Positions 35,801 through 50,200 of a DNA stretch of 64,000 nucleotides are shown here, piece by piece. The notes beneath the pieces are model-generated. The model was not told the DNA's origin and did not search any database. It saw nothing but the letters and a program-made list of their open reading frames with translations. Position 1 is the stretch's first letter. Every line of letters starts with the position of its first letter. Location of the stretch: assembly GCA_036785325.1 (NCBI GenBank), contig JAXIVH010000008.1:11545437-11609436 (forward strand), in the 5' to 3' direction. Source of the DNA: Urophycis tenuis (lineage: Eukaryota; Chordata; Actinopteri; Gadiformes; Phycidae). The translations under genes were made by a program, and so were the position numbers.

Positions 35801-38800
35801 ATTGTTTAATTGAATGAATATTCCATGGGCTACACTCTGAATTGCAGGCTGATTAAAAAATAAAAAATAAACGCCTTTTCTTCCATTCCAAGTTGTGTTT
35901 CATTGTTATCTTGCTGAGATGCCTTTTAAGGTTTAAATATTGAAAACTATACAGGGAAGAAGAAGCTTGCAATGACTTGCAGCGATCTTGAGAAGTTCAC
36001 ACCCCCTGGGAAGTAACAGTGGTGGTGCGGTGCCTGTAGAATTTGATTCACTTATTTTTCAAAAGGCAACACACCTCAAAACTACACAACAATGTACAAT
36101 TGCTTGAAATTACTTGTTGCCAAGAACAAGACAACATTCCATTGAGTTAGAAATGGTTTTGAGCCTGTAGGATTGCATTCATTTGTAATTTTTCAAAAGG
36201 CCTCACACCTCAGTAGGGCCTCTGCAGTATATAACTATAGTATTAGTATTCAGTTTATATAACTTTGGCGAAAGACTCAATGGAAGCAGCCTTGATTGTT
36301 TCAAACCTGTTGTAGTCCTTCCAGGACAGTCTGTCGATTTCTCTTGAGAATTTCCAGTTTTGATTCATACTTGATCCTACGGTCGGGTACCACAGCCATA
36401 AGGTTGAAGCGGATGTCATGGTATGGTTCACTGGAATTTAACAAAACCAATTATCAATGTGAACATGGGAGTCATCATCATTTACAATAAGTGTGGATAT
36501 CAAACCAGGATTTTTTTTTTTACATGTTGATCAGTTCTTACCCAGCAGTGGCCAGCCCAATCCTTTCCATGATAACCCTTCGAGCCTTGTCTGTCCATTC
36601 CTCCTCCTCACCCCAAGGACCTATATTAGACAATTTCCAAAATATCACAGAGGCTCTTTGTACAAACTTTCTTCAGTCCATTCGACTTACTGAACATTGT
36701 TTTGTGACAGCCCAGTTGTCACACTGATTGATGGGTATTGAGTCTCACCATGGTCAATGGGGTATGCTTTGAGTCCATCAAGCTCAAAGAGGCGGTCCTT
36801 GATGGGCACGTAGCTAACAAAGTGGAACGCTTCCATGGTCCTCACAGCACTGATTCCATTCTGCTTTTCTGGCAAGTGCCTTGGCTCCGGTCTCCATAGA
36901 AACAAGAGAACCAGTTTTGTGAAAGCCGCTTGCACAATGCACAGGGCCTTGCAAAGCAGAATAATCTTGTTTTCTTGCATGAAAATCAGGTTTATCAAAT
37001 AACTGCTACCTACCTTGCATGGCTGTTGTGTGCTTTGGCAAGCTCTGGAGCATTTCCTATGGCATAGCCTTTACTCTAAAAGTTAGAGTAAAAAAAATTG
37101 CATAATAATTTTACTGCATTATATTCTGAACAATATCCCGTTAATTAGCTTGTTCTTCATATGCCTTGTTTGTTAGCAAACAAGTGAAGCTTGTTGAAAG
37201 GCTTTAGTCGTTGGGTGTTCAGGCATCTTGTGTCAATGTCACAATGAGATTTCAAATGAATTCTCATGATTTCAGGTCATCCCCACCAGCTACCAAATAT
37301 ATGCTTAATTTGTAGAGATTAGAATGTATGAAAGAACATTCTAAACTGTCCATGTAGCAGAAGTCATAACTATGCTAAACGGCAACAGAAAATTTCCTGG
37401 CGCCATTATTAGCAGGACCTCATCAGATCTGATGTGAATTTGTCCACAGACAGAAGTCAGAAAGTGTGCTCGGGAGAGATGATGTCTTACCTCTGGGCCA
37501 AAGCCCTTGGTGAAAGCCTTCATCCGACTCAGTGTGATGCCCAGCTCAACACCACTACAGTTGAGAAGCACACTCAGCAATGCATGGGTGGCGCAGGAGT
37601 TTGGTATCAGCTGTGCAAATAAACAACATGAACACCAAGCCATTCCAAATTCTTAACCGTGAATACTGTACACAACAAAAAAAGGTGTTGTGCCATGACG
37701 CACAATGCACAAATCAATGAGCCAAAAACAAAACAAAATGTTGACATGGTATTTTCCTTCTTCTGACTGTTTTTCAACATTGAAAATATTCCAACCACTG
37801 CAAGCTCTGCCTAGTTTTCAATACAAAACAAATGCAGTAATCCAACTGATCAACTGTCAGTTCAGGAAACTGTCTGTTGTTGGCCTGGCCTGTTCAGAAG
37901 CTATTTTAATTTAATTGATCCCTGGATACAATTTACACAGAAAACCTTTTCTTTTTAACCCTTGTGATCAGATCAAAGCAGGGCTACCATACCCATTTTT
38001 AAGATACGATAAGAATTACGATATAATAACAATTAAAACAAATGACCATACTATTCTCTTATTCATGAACCATTATCTATCCATATAGATGTGCTTTCTT
38101 ACCTGATGTGCAAAAAACATGTCATTAACTATTTCCTCATCAATGACAGATGTCTCGTCAACTAAGGTGGAAACTTTCCTCCGGGATCGACGTTCTTCAA
38201 TCCATTTGAACAGGAATATGAAGCCATACACAGGACTGGAAGAAATAAATACATTCTGAGCTGACAGACTTATATGTGCCAGTATTCTGTTGTCAAACTC
38301 CTTATCAAACTCCATTCCTTAATTGTATCAGTATTCTAACTTTAGCCTATTCCTACAGCAGCAAATCACTTAATTGAGATACATAACGTTTTAAGATACT
38401 ATAAAGATATGAACAAATATAACCATTTGATAAAAACAAAACAACATACCTTTGACACTTGCTTTGAAGATCATATATTTCCTCTACTTGGACACCTTTG
38501 ACACCTGCATAAGATCACATTTATTCATTGTCTTATTGCTCTCCACTTTATGATCCATATATTTTGTAAATAAAATCCACCGGTATGTATGCTTTAACAT
38601 TCTAAATGTGACACTCACCAAAATCTTCCACCAGCAAAGTAAACAGACCTGTAGTACAGCAAATAATTATCACACGCTTGAATTACACCCTTTCTTTTGC
38701 ACTAAAATGAACACCACGTGGCAGTAGATGTGTGGCAAATACTGGTCCACCAAAATTCTACCATAACTGTATTTAAGCTCTCTTCAGTGGATGTTGTATT

Positions 38801-39061
38801 GATCGCTAACCAGAAAATGACCGTAAAACTGTTTTTGGCGATGTCTGCTAGCTCGTATTCACATATAAACAAACGTATACGTTATCGATTTTGCAATGCT
38901 CTGTTATTGCGTTGGATTCCAGCAATATAATTCTAAGCAAACCAATTCAGCATCTCTAGCTAGCTGGACGCTAACAGTATTTAGCAATCTCCACGGATAT
39001 ATATATACTGTGAAGATGTCTTACCCGGGTCGCTCTCGAGTTCCAGCCAACCTTTGTTCAT
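32826..39061 (-). CDS. bap1: BAP1, nuclear H2A deubiquitinase (UCH family), complete
   Basis: Seventeen coding exons on the minus strand: 39061-39025, 38648-38619, 38504-38450, 38235-38103, 37610-37491, 37075-37014, 36891-36749, 36620-36542, 36430-36307, 35697-35571, 35149-34995, 34914-34784, 34537-34074, 33895-33645, 33467-33375, 33288-33216, 32959-32826. They sum to 2211 nt, 736 residues (human 729), and every junction keeps phase. The UCH domain (1-240) starts MNKGWLELESDPG and has catalytic C91 (PNSCATH), H169 (EAFHF) and D184 (LFELDG) at the human positions. The HCF-1-binding motif NHNY is at 346-349, an acidic run follows at about 375-385, and the C-terminal ULD/NLS region ends RRKRSRPYKAKRQ. 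The family removes monoubiquitin from H2A K119 together with ASXL proteins. The intron after exon 15 uses a GC donor. Confidence 0.97.
33373..33375 (-). other. non-canonical GC splice donor in bap1
   Basis: Exon 15 must end AAATATAAG at 33375 to join IDDQRRTHNYDEF in exon 16 in frame. The intron begins GCAAGG rather than GT and ends TTAG. The match to the relaxed consensus AAG|GCAAG is good, as is usual for functional GC-AG introns. The only nearby GT (inside the EEVEK codons) would delete conserved residues. Confidence 0.88.
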
Positions 39062-40834
39062 CTTTGCATTCTTGCACACAATAGCTAAAAAAGTGATCTC
39101 TGCAAACCCATACTCACAAGATGCATTTGAATCAATAATATTAGCATTAGCTGTTGAGAACTGAAAATAAACACAAAAGACAGCATGGGCGACTACATTC
39201 TACGTCATCACTTCCAGGCCGACGATGGTGGTCATAAGTCTCTCGCTCACTCTCAATTCATTTCACTTATATCGAAAGAAAGATGTATTATGATGGGAAC
39301 AGGCTATGAAATGGCAGATGAAGAGAATAATGAAAGTAAAAAAGTAAGTAGTATTAATTAGTAGTAGTAAGTATTAAAATAGTATTATAAGTACTAAATA
39401 TGTATATAATAATATAATATAAAAAATGTTTTTTGAATAAAAATATGTAAAACGTCCTCTAGAAAATATATCCCATGAACAGAGAACGTAAAGGTACTTT
39501 GGTATGTACAGTGAGGATATATGCAATTGTGCGCAAAAAAAAGTGCAGGTTCATGATTACAAAAATGTGCTGATGATTAAAGTTCAGTGGGGTGGTTGTG
39601 TTTCGAGGTCATTCTCTCATCACAGCAAGTCACAATTTGTGCTACTGTGATTGTTGTACGTCTCCCAAGTTTACCAGTTTCCAGTTGTTTTTGTGTACAG
39701 TTTGTCCTCTCTCGAGAGACAGGTCTGTCTGTAGCATCCTTTCTCGATGGCCAGGCTGTGTTCACTGAGTTTGTACTTGGTCAAGGATTTTCTCAGTTTT
39801 GAGTCAAGCATGTTGGTCAAGTATTCTGCAAATGTGTATTCTTACTGTTACTCTTACTCTACTTCTTTTTTAAATATTTTTGTTTTCTTATAATTTGGTT
39901 TTAGTACAGATTAGTATTAGATAAGTGGTCATTTAAAAAAAAATGTAATATACAAGATAGAAACTAGTATGTATTGCATTGTATTGTATTACCGCAGAGT
40001 ACATTGCAGTTGATTCTGACTGGAGTTTCATTCCTCAACGGAACCTTTGATTAGAACTACCACTTTCCCCTTTAGTCAGGGGACTGATATAATGTGCACA
40101 CTGAAAAAAAATGGCAATTTAGCAGCCTTTGACAGTCCATTTATTCAAATATACAAATTGTGAATTGACTAGTCGTCATTGTAACCACACAGCTATACTT
40201 CAGAAAAGACTAACGTTAACATATGAGAGGTAAGCTTTCATCCAAGCTATAGCGGGATCCTCGAAATTTGTATCTCGCTGATGCATCATAGCTAGCTGAC
40301 CGCGATAGCCTTGATGCAACTTAGCTTATGTTAGCGAAGTATCGTTATCATTTGCTGAACGTAAGACAGCAAACCATAATGCAAGCAAACATTCGCATCC
40401 TAGCTTGCAAGCCAGTCACACTCATTTGCAGGCAAGAATAAATAATGAGCGTTGTATGTACCTAATTGGTAAGGCGCGTTCTTTGTTGTGTAACCGACTT
40501 GCTTCGCTTACTTGGCCATAGTAACGCTAGTACTGAAGTACAACTTGCATTTTTGCATTATTTGAAGCGCAGCCTAAAATGCAGTTGTTAACAATAACAC
40601 CATAACATGCGGCGTTTGTTTCACAATGTTGCATGATATAGGTTATCTTGTCGTTTTACATTTTCTCTTTTCTGAATCTTCTGGACTGAAAGCACTTTTT
40701 CAAAGATAAAGTAAAACAAATATTTACTCGTTTTTAAGAGCTGTGAAGTCGTTCAACATTGTATTGTTGTTTTGTGTTTTGTAAGATCTTGAAATGAGGT
40801 TGTATCGGTAATACTCCGAGCCCCATAAGACACC
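39062..40834. promoter_or_regulatory. divergent intergenic region between bap1 and rad54l2
   Basis: About 1.77 kb separates the two start codons, which point away from each other. Near bap1 there is a CRE-like TGACGTAG on the minus strand (39201-39208) beside a CTTCC (ETS-like) site. Near rad54l2, a possible non-coding first exon could end at the donor-like GAGAG|GTAAGC at about 40228-40229. No TATA box stands out. The interval may hold 5' UTR exons of both genes; none can be proved from sequence. Confidence 0.45.
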
Positions 40835-41163
40835 ATGTCTGAAGAGGCAATGTCTGAAAGTGAACGGGAGCAAAGCCTTAACAGTGAAGAAGAGGATTTG
40901 GAAAATGAAGAACAAGAGGATGCTGGGGATGAAAATGATGGAGATGATGAAGATGACGCCGTTGGTGAGCAGAATTTTTGTAGTTGCCCACAATTATTTG
41001 CCCATTATTATTTTCGTCTCCGCACTCAGCATTTTATATTATGGAAAGTCTATGGAGTCTATATGCGTGTATACAACTGTACTAATGATAGTTTTGTCAC
41101 TTCAATCTAGGAGGGAAAGAAAATTGTGTCTGTCTGTCTGTCTGTCTATCTGTCTGTCTGTGG

Positions 41164-41205
<42 letters not shown>

Positions 41206-44200
41206 TACACAAACACACACACACACATTATGATCTACTGTCCTCCGTGTTTCTGGACTTCATTTACTTCATTGTGTGCCTCCACAAAAATGATTTTATT
41301 GAATTTATCCATGTTCCCGTGTCCTCACAGAGCGAACTGAGAGTCCCCAGGACAACACAGAAACATCTCGGGATGGCGAAGAATCAGTCACCTCTGGGGA
41401 GCCCTCCTCTGAGCCTTCGTCCCAGCCCCCATCTCGCCCCTCTTCCAGACCTCCATCCATACCTCCGTCGAGACCTGCGTCTTGCTCTCAGCCTCCAGCC
41501 AGTCCGGAGGACTCCAGTGAGAGCAAGCCGCCCGTGCTCAAAACTAAAACCCCAAAGTCTAAATCGTCCAAATCATCCAAGTCGTCAAGGTCCTCTAAAG
41601 GCTCCAGACCTTCAAAGCCATCGAAGCCTACACACATGAGGAAGAACATCAGGTACACTTAATGTAGTTGTTTTTGATATCTATATATCCCATCTAGTGT
41701 TTTCTTTGCCCTCCGTAACCTCTGTCTCCTTACAGAAAGCTGCTGAAGGAGCATCAGCTGGAGGCTGGGACCAAAGCTGCTCAGCAGGAAGAGATGGAGC
41801 GGCGGAAGCGCCTGGAGCAGCAGAGGAAAGACTTCCCCACCACAGCCCCACTTGTAACTGAACCTCAACCAGGTGATTCCCCTGTTGACCTTGGCTAATG
41901 AGTAAACACCTTTTTTCTTTATTTAGATTCTTATTCCAACAATCTCCTGATGGGGTTTTTCTTATTGTCTTCTTGTTCTTGTTCTTGTCTCCCTTGGCCT
42001 CCTCTACATCAGCAGACAGTGCATTAAGGGCAGGGGAAGTAGCTGGCAACCAGTTGGTTCCCACTCTGCTCAACAAGCAAGATATCATCTGCCTGGATAG
42101 TAGTGGTGGTGAGGAGGAGGAGGAGGAAGAGGAGGAAGAAGAGGAGGAAGACAAAGAAGAAGAAGGCTCCAAGCTTCCTGGTAAGAAGTTTAAAATCACA
42201 CTACTTTAAAAATCTCTTTAGAAATCTCTTTCTTGCATCTTCCTACAACCTTACATTCTTTAATTCTTCATCAATCTACATGTGTTTAACAGCAAGTGCG
42301 GCTCATTTGATCCATAAAGACACAGATGTAATTGAGTTGAGTTCTGGGGACGAGGACGCCCTGCAGATCAGCAGTGAGTCGGCTGACGAAGAGGCCGAAG
42401 GCGGAGGTACAGAGGAGAGCAGCGGGGCCCATGTAAATGATGCACTCAACCAGCCGGACAACCAGGGTCGAGTGCTGGTCAACCTCAACCACCCAGCAGA
42501 TGAGGAAGATCTCTACCTTGCCCCGCAGTTAGCCAGGGCTGTTAAACCTCACCAGGTCTGCACTCTTACGATAATCTCTCTCTGTCTCTGTCTGTCTGTC
42601 TCTCTGTGTGTCTCTCTTAGGCTTACTCACTTATCCTAATGCACTCTTGAACTTAACTTTGCCATGTTATATTTTCTTAGTTTACGCCATATTTATACTT
42701 GGGCTTTTAAGGGCAGCTCTTCTGTGGATTAATATTGGTTCATCTATCTTGTCTTTCTTATCTGTAAGGTTGGAGGAATCCGCTTTTTGTATGATAACCT
42801 TGTGGAGTCCCTGGAGAGGTATAAAAGTAGCAGTGGTTTTGGCTGCATCCTGGCTCACAGCATGGGACTGGGGAAAACCCTGCAGGTCATTTCCTTCATA
42901 GACATCCTGCTGAGGCACACTGGAGCACACACCGTGTTGGCCATTGTCCCTGTGAGTATAGGGTTCCCATTGATCATGTCTTAGATACTGCTCTGTACAC
43001 ACAGGTATGTATGTTGGACTGTAACTGTGTGTAACATCTATATTCCCCATGTTCCAGGTGAACACACTTCAGAACTGGCTAACAGAGTTCAACCTCTGGC
43101 TGCCACCCCAAGAAGCCCTGTCGCCTGACACCGACCCTGCGTTCTCCACGGGCCGCTCATTCAAAGTGCACATTCTCAACGATGAGCACAAGTATGTAAA
43201 CAGCCCCTCTGTGTGTACGTTAGTGTTGACACTGCAACGGTTAATCAATTAATTGACAAGTCTTTTGTCAGATTTTTTTTTTTTTAATTTAACAAATCTT
43301 TTGCTGCTAAATGTTGCAGTTCAATTCACATATTCGGTTATATGGATCATTACAAAAGGAATAGTTCAGTTTTTCTTTTCTGCTTGTTAGATATTGCAAG
43401 CACATTTAAGACATCGGCTTGGACTCCTGTAACTTGTTGTAACATTTGCAATTATTTATGACATTGTTAGATTAATTGACTATGAAAATATTCAGTTAGT
43501 TGCAGCCCTAGTGTATGTCTCAGGAGGTCAGAGGCCATCCAGTAGTTAGCATGTATGTCCTTGCAGAACGACTGTGGCCAGGGCTAAGGTGGTGGAGGAT
43601 TGGTCCAGAGATGGAGGAGTGCTCCTCATGGGCTATGAGATGTACCGCTTGTTGTCTATGAAGAAGACCTTCGTAATGGGCCGGAAGAGGAAATCTAAAA
43701 AGCCTGCCGGGCCTATCATCATTGACCTAGACGAGGAAGACCGACAGCAGGAGCTCATGAAAGGTCAGGGAATGTCATAAGTTACAAATATACCGAAATA
43801 CGCATGGGGCCAGTAAATGACTTTGACTTGAAATCATTATACTTGATTCATCCGTTTAGATTTCTTTGCTACCTGGCTCGATTCTTAACATCAAGTAGTA
43901 GAGAGCTATTGCATCTCCATTCTTCACATCAGGTATACAGAGCTATTGTATCTCAATTCTTCTCATCAGGTATAGAGAGATCCATTGCACGGCCAGGCCC
44001 TGATGTGGTGATTTGTGACGAGGGCCACCGCATCAAGAACTGCCACGCCAACACGTCGCAGGCCTTGAAGAACATCCGCTCGCGGCGCCGCGTGGTCCTG
44101 ACCGGCTACCCGCTGCAGAACAACCTCATTGAGTACTGGTGCATGGTGGACTTTGTCCGGCCCGACTTTCTGGGCACACGACAGGAGTTCAGCAACATGT

Positions 44201-47200
44201 TTGAGCGGCCGATTCTGAACGGGCAGTGTGTGGACAGCACGCCACAGGATGTGCGCCTCATGCGCTACCGCAGCCACGTGCTGCACAGCCTGCTGGAGGG
44301 CTTTGTGCAGAGGTGAGCTACCACTGTGATCATGACTTCATTGCATGGCCTATGAGTGCTTGATGAACTTGTGTTTTCTTATGCTCAAGGTGACCCAGTT
44401 GCCCTTTTCTCAGGGCTGGAGTCAAATCAATGCCTTATCCACATTACTAATTATAAGTGTCTAAAATCATCTACTATATAGTGTGATAGTGATAGACCGA
44501 TACATCGGCCGGCCGATATTATCGGCCAATATTTGCGTTTTTTTACGTGTATCGGCTTCGGCCGATTCGTGGGTGCGTTCACCGATAGTTTTTTCTGGCA
44601 TGACTTACAGAAAGGCGTTTTATGATGTTAATTGAGGGAGCAAAAGCAGTATCGGCTCCAAATATCGGCTCAAGAAAATCGGCAGCTCGTATCGGTCATC
44701 GGCTAAGGCTGATGGAAAAAAAATCGGTATCGGCATCGGCCCTAAAAAATCCATATCGGTCAATCCCTATAGTGTGGTCACCATTTTGTGGTGTGGTCCG
44801 AATGTAAAGTGAGAATGATTAAACCCTACATAGTGGACTCATTGTATCCCACAATGCATCATGAAAGTAGTAGAGTAGTGTTCAAGGGATGATCGCTAAC
44901 AAAATATATACCACCATAGAATATAAACCACCATGCATTGAGCCAGATGAGAGGAGAGCGCATCAATCGAAACAGTGTATTTATATAGCAATTGTAAATA
45001 TAAACATAAAGGCCTAGCATCATCATCTTTTGGCTTACATTTTGCTGACATCTTGCAAGTTTTGCAAGAGCAGTGTGCCTCAGTTTTCTCTGCCTAGTAA
45101 TTATGTCTGGGTGCCATTTCCACAGAGACCTGAAAGCTGTGTTAGAATGAATATCATGAAATATTATGAAAGTATTATTTTCAGTGGAGTGTAGTCATAT
45201 GACAGGCAAGAGACAAATCATGAGTTGTGGCAACTAAATTCCCACCTGTCAATTCCCTCCTGTGGGAATACATATGCATTATAGTATTTATAATGCTATG
45301 ATGCCAAGCCCTAGCTGACGTTGATCCGGCACGTTTGCACGGCAGTAGTGGATAAGGTGGGTAGTCCACTAACTGTAGGGTCGGCGGTTCAATTCCCTCC
45401 TTCAACTGTCCGCATGTAGAAGTGTCCTTGAGGAAGACACTGAACCCCAACTTGCTCCCCGGGTGCTGAACATAGCAGCCCACTGCTCCTATATACCATA
45501 GGATGAGTCAAAAGGCAGACAACTATAAATTTCCCTAAAATCTAATTATGCTGATGATGTAATATATACGGCGACCAAGAGGTGCCAATCTATAGTCCTC
45601 TACATAGAACTCCTTGGTTAGTGAGCAGTGAATGATATATATTTTATAGATAAGGATCATTATTTCTGCAAATATTGAATGCTAAAATTTTGATATCATT
45701 CCATTATTCCTATTGTACTAGGCCAAAATACATGGTCTGCTTATCATTCAATGTGGTCTATGCAGGGCATTGTAACAGTCCGTTGTGCTATATTTCTGGG
45801 GAGCAGGCGAGGCCACGATGTGCTGCGAGACCAGCTTCCATCCAAGGAGGAGCATGTGATGCTGGTGCGACTGTCGCCCATCCAGAGGGCTCTCTACACA
45901 GAGTTCATGAATCGCTTCCGGGAGGCCGGAAACAGTGGCTGGCTTGGCCTCAATCCCCTGAAGGCCTTCTGTGTTTGCTGCAAGGTGGGACTTTCACCCT
46001 GTCGTTCACCCTGTCGTTCACACTGTCGTTCACCCCATACTGGTGTTATATGCAAACTGACTGAGCATTAGAAATATGCAACATATATAGTTCATCATAA
46101 TATGTTTGTTTAGAAACTGAGCTACACAGCCACACTGTGTATGAATTGACAGGTGGGCATGATAGTTAATGGTGAAGCCACAAGACTGATAACCAAAACA
46201 GAAGCCATGGCGACAAAGCAAGCCCAACTCATGCTGCAGCCTCCATTTTCATGCTGTCTTCATGACTTTGTCCGTAGTTCTTTAGTAGTTCTATAGGATG
46301 CTCTGAAAAGAATTAGCACAAAAGCTAATATAGCATGGCCTTCATCCACCATGTTTGCTAACACTGAAGTCACGTCTTTGATTGCGATTTGCTCACTTCC
46401 TAAATTAGAAAAATAAACTATAAACTAAACTAAACTTAACTGTGCCATCCGGGCATAACTCGTTATGTTCCACTCCCCTGCTGCGTCATGAGTGCACAGG
46501 CCATCTGGTGGTAAAGAATGATACACCGGTACAATTTGATGTTCAACTGATTATCAAACCTTTTTGAACGTTTTCACACTGGCCCAACCCTACTTTCTAA
46601 CCCTTTCTGCCAGATTTTGGTTGTAATAAATTAAGATTATGTTTTGTGATCCATGAAGATCTGGAACCACCCAGACGTGCTGTTTGAGACCCTGCAGAAG
46701 GAGAATATGGCCAGTGAACAGGACCTGGACCTGGATGATATCACTTCCAACCCCAGGTGCCCTCCCTCTGGCGCAGGCCTCAAGGCCAACAGCAAGGCCA
46801 ACGCTCCTCTTCCTCCCATCAACCCCATCCAGGAACGAGCCAATCAAGTCATCACCTACGAATGGGTACACCGCCACCACCACTGACACACTGCACTCGA
46901 GAAAACTTCTCAGATTGAAGTTGTTGCTCAATGATTTCAGATTTACATTTTCATAAAGTTGTGCTATTCATTTATTTTGGCACTAAGAAACATCAGTAGA
47001 ATTCCAAAACAGTTGAGATGATTTGGTGCCTTGCCTGTCGGATTGTTATTGTTTACTTCCTGCCCTGAGACATTTTATAGACTTTAATAGACTCAGAAGT
47101 TGAAAATGATTTCGCCAGTTCAATAGATTATTGGTTATTTGTGGATTAAAAAACGACAATAAAATGCTTTTTCCAATTTTACTGGAAAAGTAAAACTTGT

Positions 47201-50200
47201 TATTGCAGTAACCAGGTTACAGAAGAAAGTGTTGGTGACAGGCACGATTAATCCATAGGCTAAATCCAATCACAACGTTAGGCTTCGCAAGAGCCAAGGT
47301 TAAAGATAATGGATGAATAACAAATACTCACACTACACAATAAAGCGATCCAATTCAGTCAGTTAACTGCGCACTCGTAACAACGATTTGACCAGGTGAC
47401 TTGTACGATATAGCCACTACTATTAAATAGTTTTTTTTCCTTCAGGCTAAAGACATAATGTCAAGGTACAGGACGGGGGTGCTTGAGAATTCTGCCAAGA
47501 TGGTACTGCTTTTCCATTTGATCGACGAGAGTGTGCGGACAGGAGATAAGATCTTGGTGTTCAGGTTGGTTCTTTCTTTCCAAGACCTTTGGATGTAAAC
47601 CATCTTTAGATGATATTCTAATTCTGTTATTTATTTATTTGGACTTGGACTTGTACCCGTAGCATTTATTCCATCATAATATATAGATTTTTTTTACATT
47701 CCCTTGTGAAGCCTCTCAGATCTGCTTGCATTGTACTTGTACACTGGTCAATGACTACAAAACTCATCTCTTAATGTGTAAGATGGCTGTTGTAATATTG
47801 ATTTGTCATATGTTGGAGGTTATTGAGCAGTGCTTCAACTCGTCTCGGCTGGCTTTATTCATTGGTTGTTCTATTCACCATCCAGCCAGAGCTTGTCCAC
47901 CTTAACGGTCATTGAGGACTTCCTGGCGAAGAGGCCCGTACCGGTACCCGCTGACATGCCGAGCCAACACTGGGTCCGCAACATCAATTATTACAGTGAG
48001 TCATCCAGGCTCTGCTCAGTTCTCATAGAAACCACTTCCCAGCATGAGGCCGTGTACCATAGTAGCCACTATCATAGATGATCTGTTATTAAAGCTGTAA
48101 TTTACCTCATAATTACCTCATTAGCACAGACATAAACTGATCTTTAAAAAATCTTTGTATGGATAATGTTAAGCAAAAATCAATGATTCATCTTTCAATA
48201 AGAATTTGGTTTTGATTATTTAGAATGAATAAGTCTCCACATTATATCCACCTTCATGAAATATGGCAACGCATAGCACAGCTTTCCCCATCGGTGCGTC
48301 CTTCACTTAGGTTAGATTTCAGAGCCATTATTGGAGTCTCAATTATAAAAAAAATGCAGAGCCATCCACCAGCTGCTAGTGAGTAAAATTAGTGTTTGTT
48401 TTGAGTAGACTGTGCCCGCCTCTGTATGAGACCATTGCATTTTAAGTGAGCCTCTCTTCCCTGATTGGTTTGAGAATCCATATTGCCTGTCTCAATCTCA
48501 GGTGCCTGAAATGCACTTCTCAATAGCGGAGGCACGTAGGGAGGGAGGTGATGTTTTATTGGTTGTTTAGTTTCATATGCTTACTCTCTTCTGCCCTGTC
48601 TGTTTACAACACTTGAATCTCACCTACAGCAGTTTTATTCGTCATGCTGTAGGGTTTATTTTGACGTAGCAATTGATCTTCTCCATAGGGCTGGATGGAA
48701 GTACATCTGCCTCAGAGAGGGAGCGACTCATCAACCAGTTCAATGACCCACTGAACACTGCTGCGTGGGTTTTCCTATTGTCCACAAGGTAGCTTCCTCA
48801 TTTGTAGCCGACACGAACACGGCACACACAAACACACACACTCATTCAGTCATTCTGAGGCGTACCTCCATGTCGCTGTCAGGGCGGGCTGCCTGGGCGT
48901 GAACCTGATCGGGGCCAACCGCGTGGTGGTGTTTGACGCCTCCTGGAACCCGTGCCACGACGCCCAGGCCGTGTGCCGCGTGTACCGCTACGGCCAGAGG
49001 AAGCCCTGCCACATCTACCGGCTGGTCTGTGACTTCACCCTGGAGAAGAAGATCTACGACCGGCAGGTCTCCAAGCAAGGCATGTCCGGTAAGAAGATAA
49101 GATAAGATAACTTCTTAATCCATTATTTTCACGGGCAGAAGGGACATGTGTAGACCTGATAGGGTATATTATGTTAGAAATAACATTGATTATGAATTAT
49201 AATAATATTCAGATATTTTTTACTCAAAAAAAAGTATTTGTTTTAATAATCGTATGGTCTAATGCAGGGGTGTCAAAACTCATTTTCACCCCGGGCCACA
49301 TCAGCATTATGGTTGCCCTCAAAGGGCCGGTTGTAACTGTAAGACTATATACATTTAAGTAACTGTCTCTGCATTTGGTTATTATTTATTCCAGTGTACA
49401 AATATTGTACATCCATTTATATCCATGTATAAATGGAAGCATTGGAACCACTGCAATCTAGTGGCAGGATTTGCGGAACACAACATTGAAATGCATTGTG
49501 GGAGATGTAGTTGATGGTTGCTGTACGGTACGCTGTGAAGCAGTATATGCCTTTTAAGCTCTCACAGGCCACATAAAATGACGTGGCGGGCCGGATTTGG
49601 CCCGCGGCCCTTGAGTTTGACACATGTGGTCTAATGAAGTCAAAACACCCTCGTTTGCACAACTCTGAATGCACCCAACCTAATGGAGGTTAATTCAATC
49701 AATAATCAATAACTTTATTTGTCCCCCAATGGGGCAATTAGTTGTACAGCAGCGGGAGCAAACAAAAAATGCACAATACAACAATGAAATAAATAGAAAG
49801 TCAAATCAAACAAAACAAAACACCACAGGCACTTTTCCTCCTTGAGTTGAGAAGAGAGATGGCAGTAGGCACAAAGAAATGTTTGTATCTATTTGTTTTA
49901 GCAAGTGGGAGTCTGAGCAGCGAACCAGATGGAAGAAAGTTAAACTGTTGATGCAAGGGATGGGAACAGTCAGACAGGATAGATTCTGCTTTCTTGTACT
50001 GCTGTTTGTTATACAGATCCTGCAGAGTTTCTAGAGCAGTGCCTGTTAATTGTCAAAAAAGTAATCAGTGTGGCAGTATTTTCTTAAAAAGGATTAGAAA
50101 AAGTTCAATGTAAACATTGCTCACAGGAGTTCTCACAGCTCAATAGCCAACATGGCATCTTAAAACAGTGTTTTAGTAAATCTAGAGATAAAAGATTGTC

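Noticed and set aside
40860..41639. 259-codon open frame overlapping rad54l2 exons 1-2
   Set aside because: It runs through intron 1 and the TG/CA repeat in a different frame from the conserved protein; the spliced frame from 40835 matches the family.
43933..43969. Alternative start of rad54l2 exon 9 at 43933
   Set aside because: It would add 37 nt and break the frame; kept only as a possible mis-splicing site.
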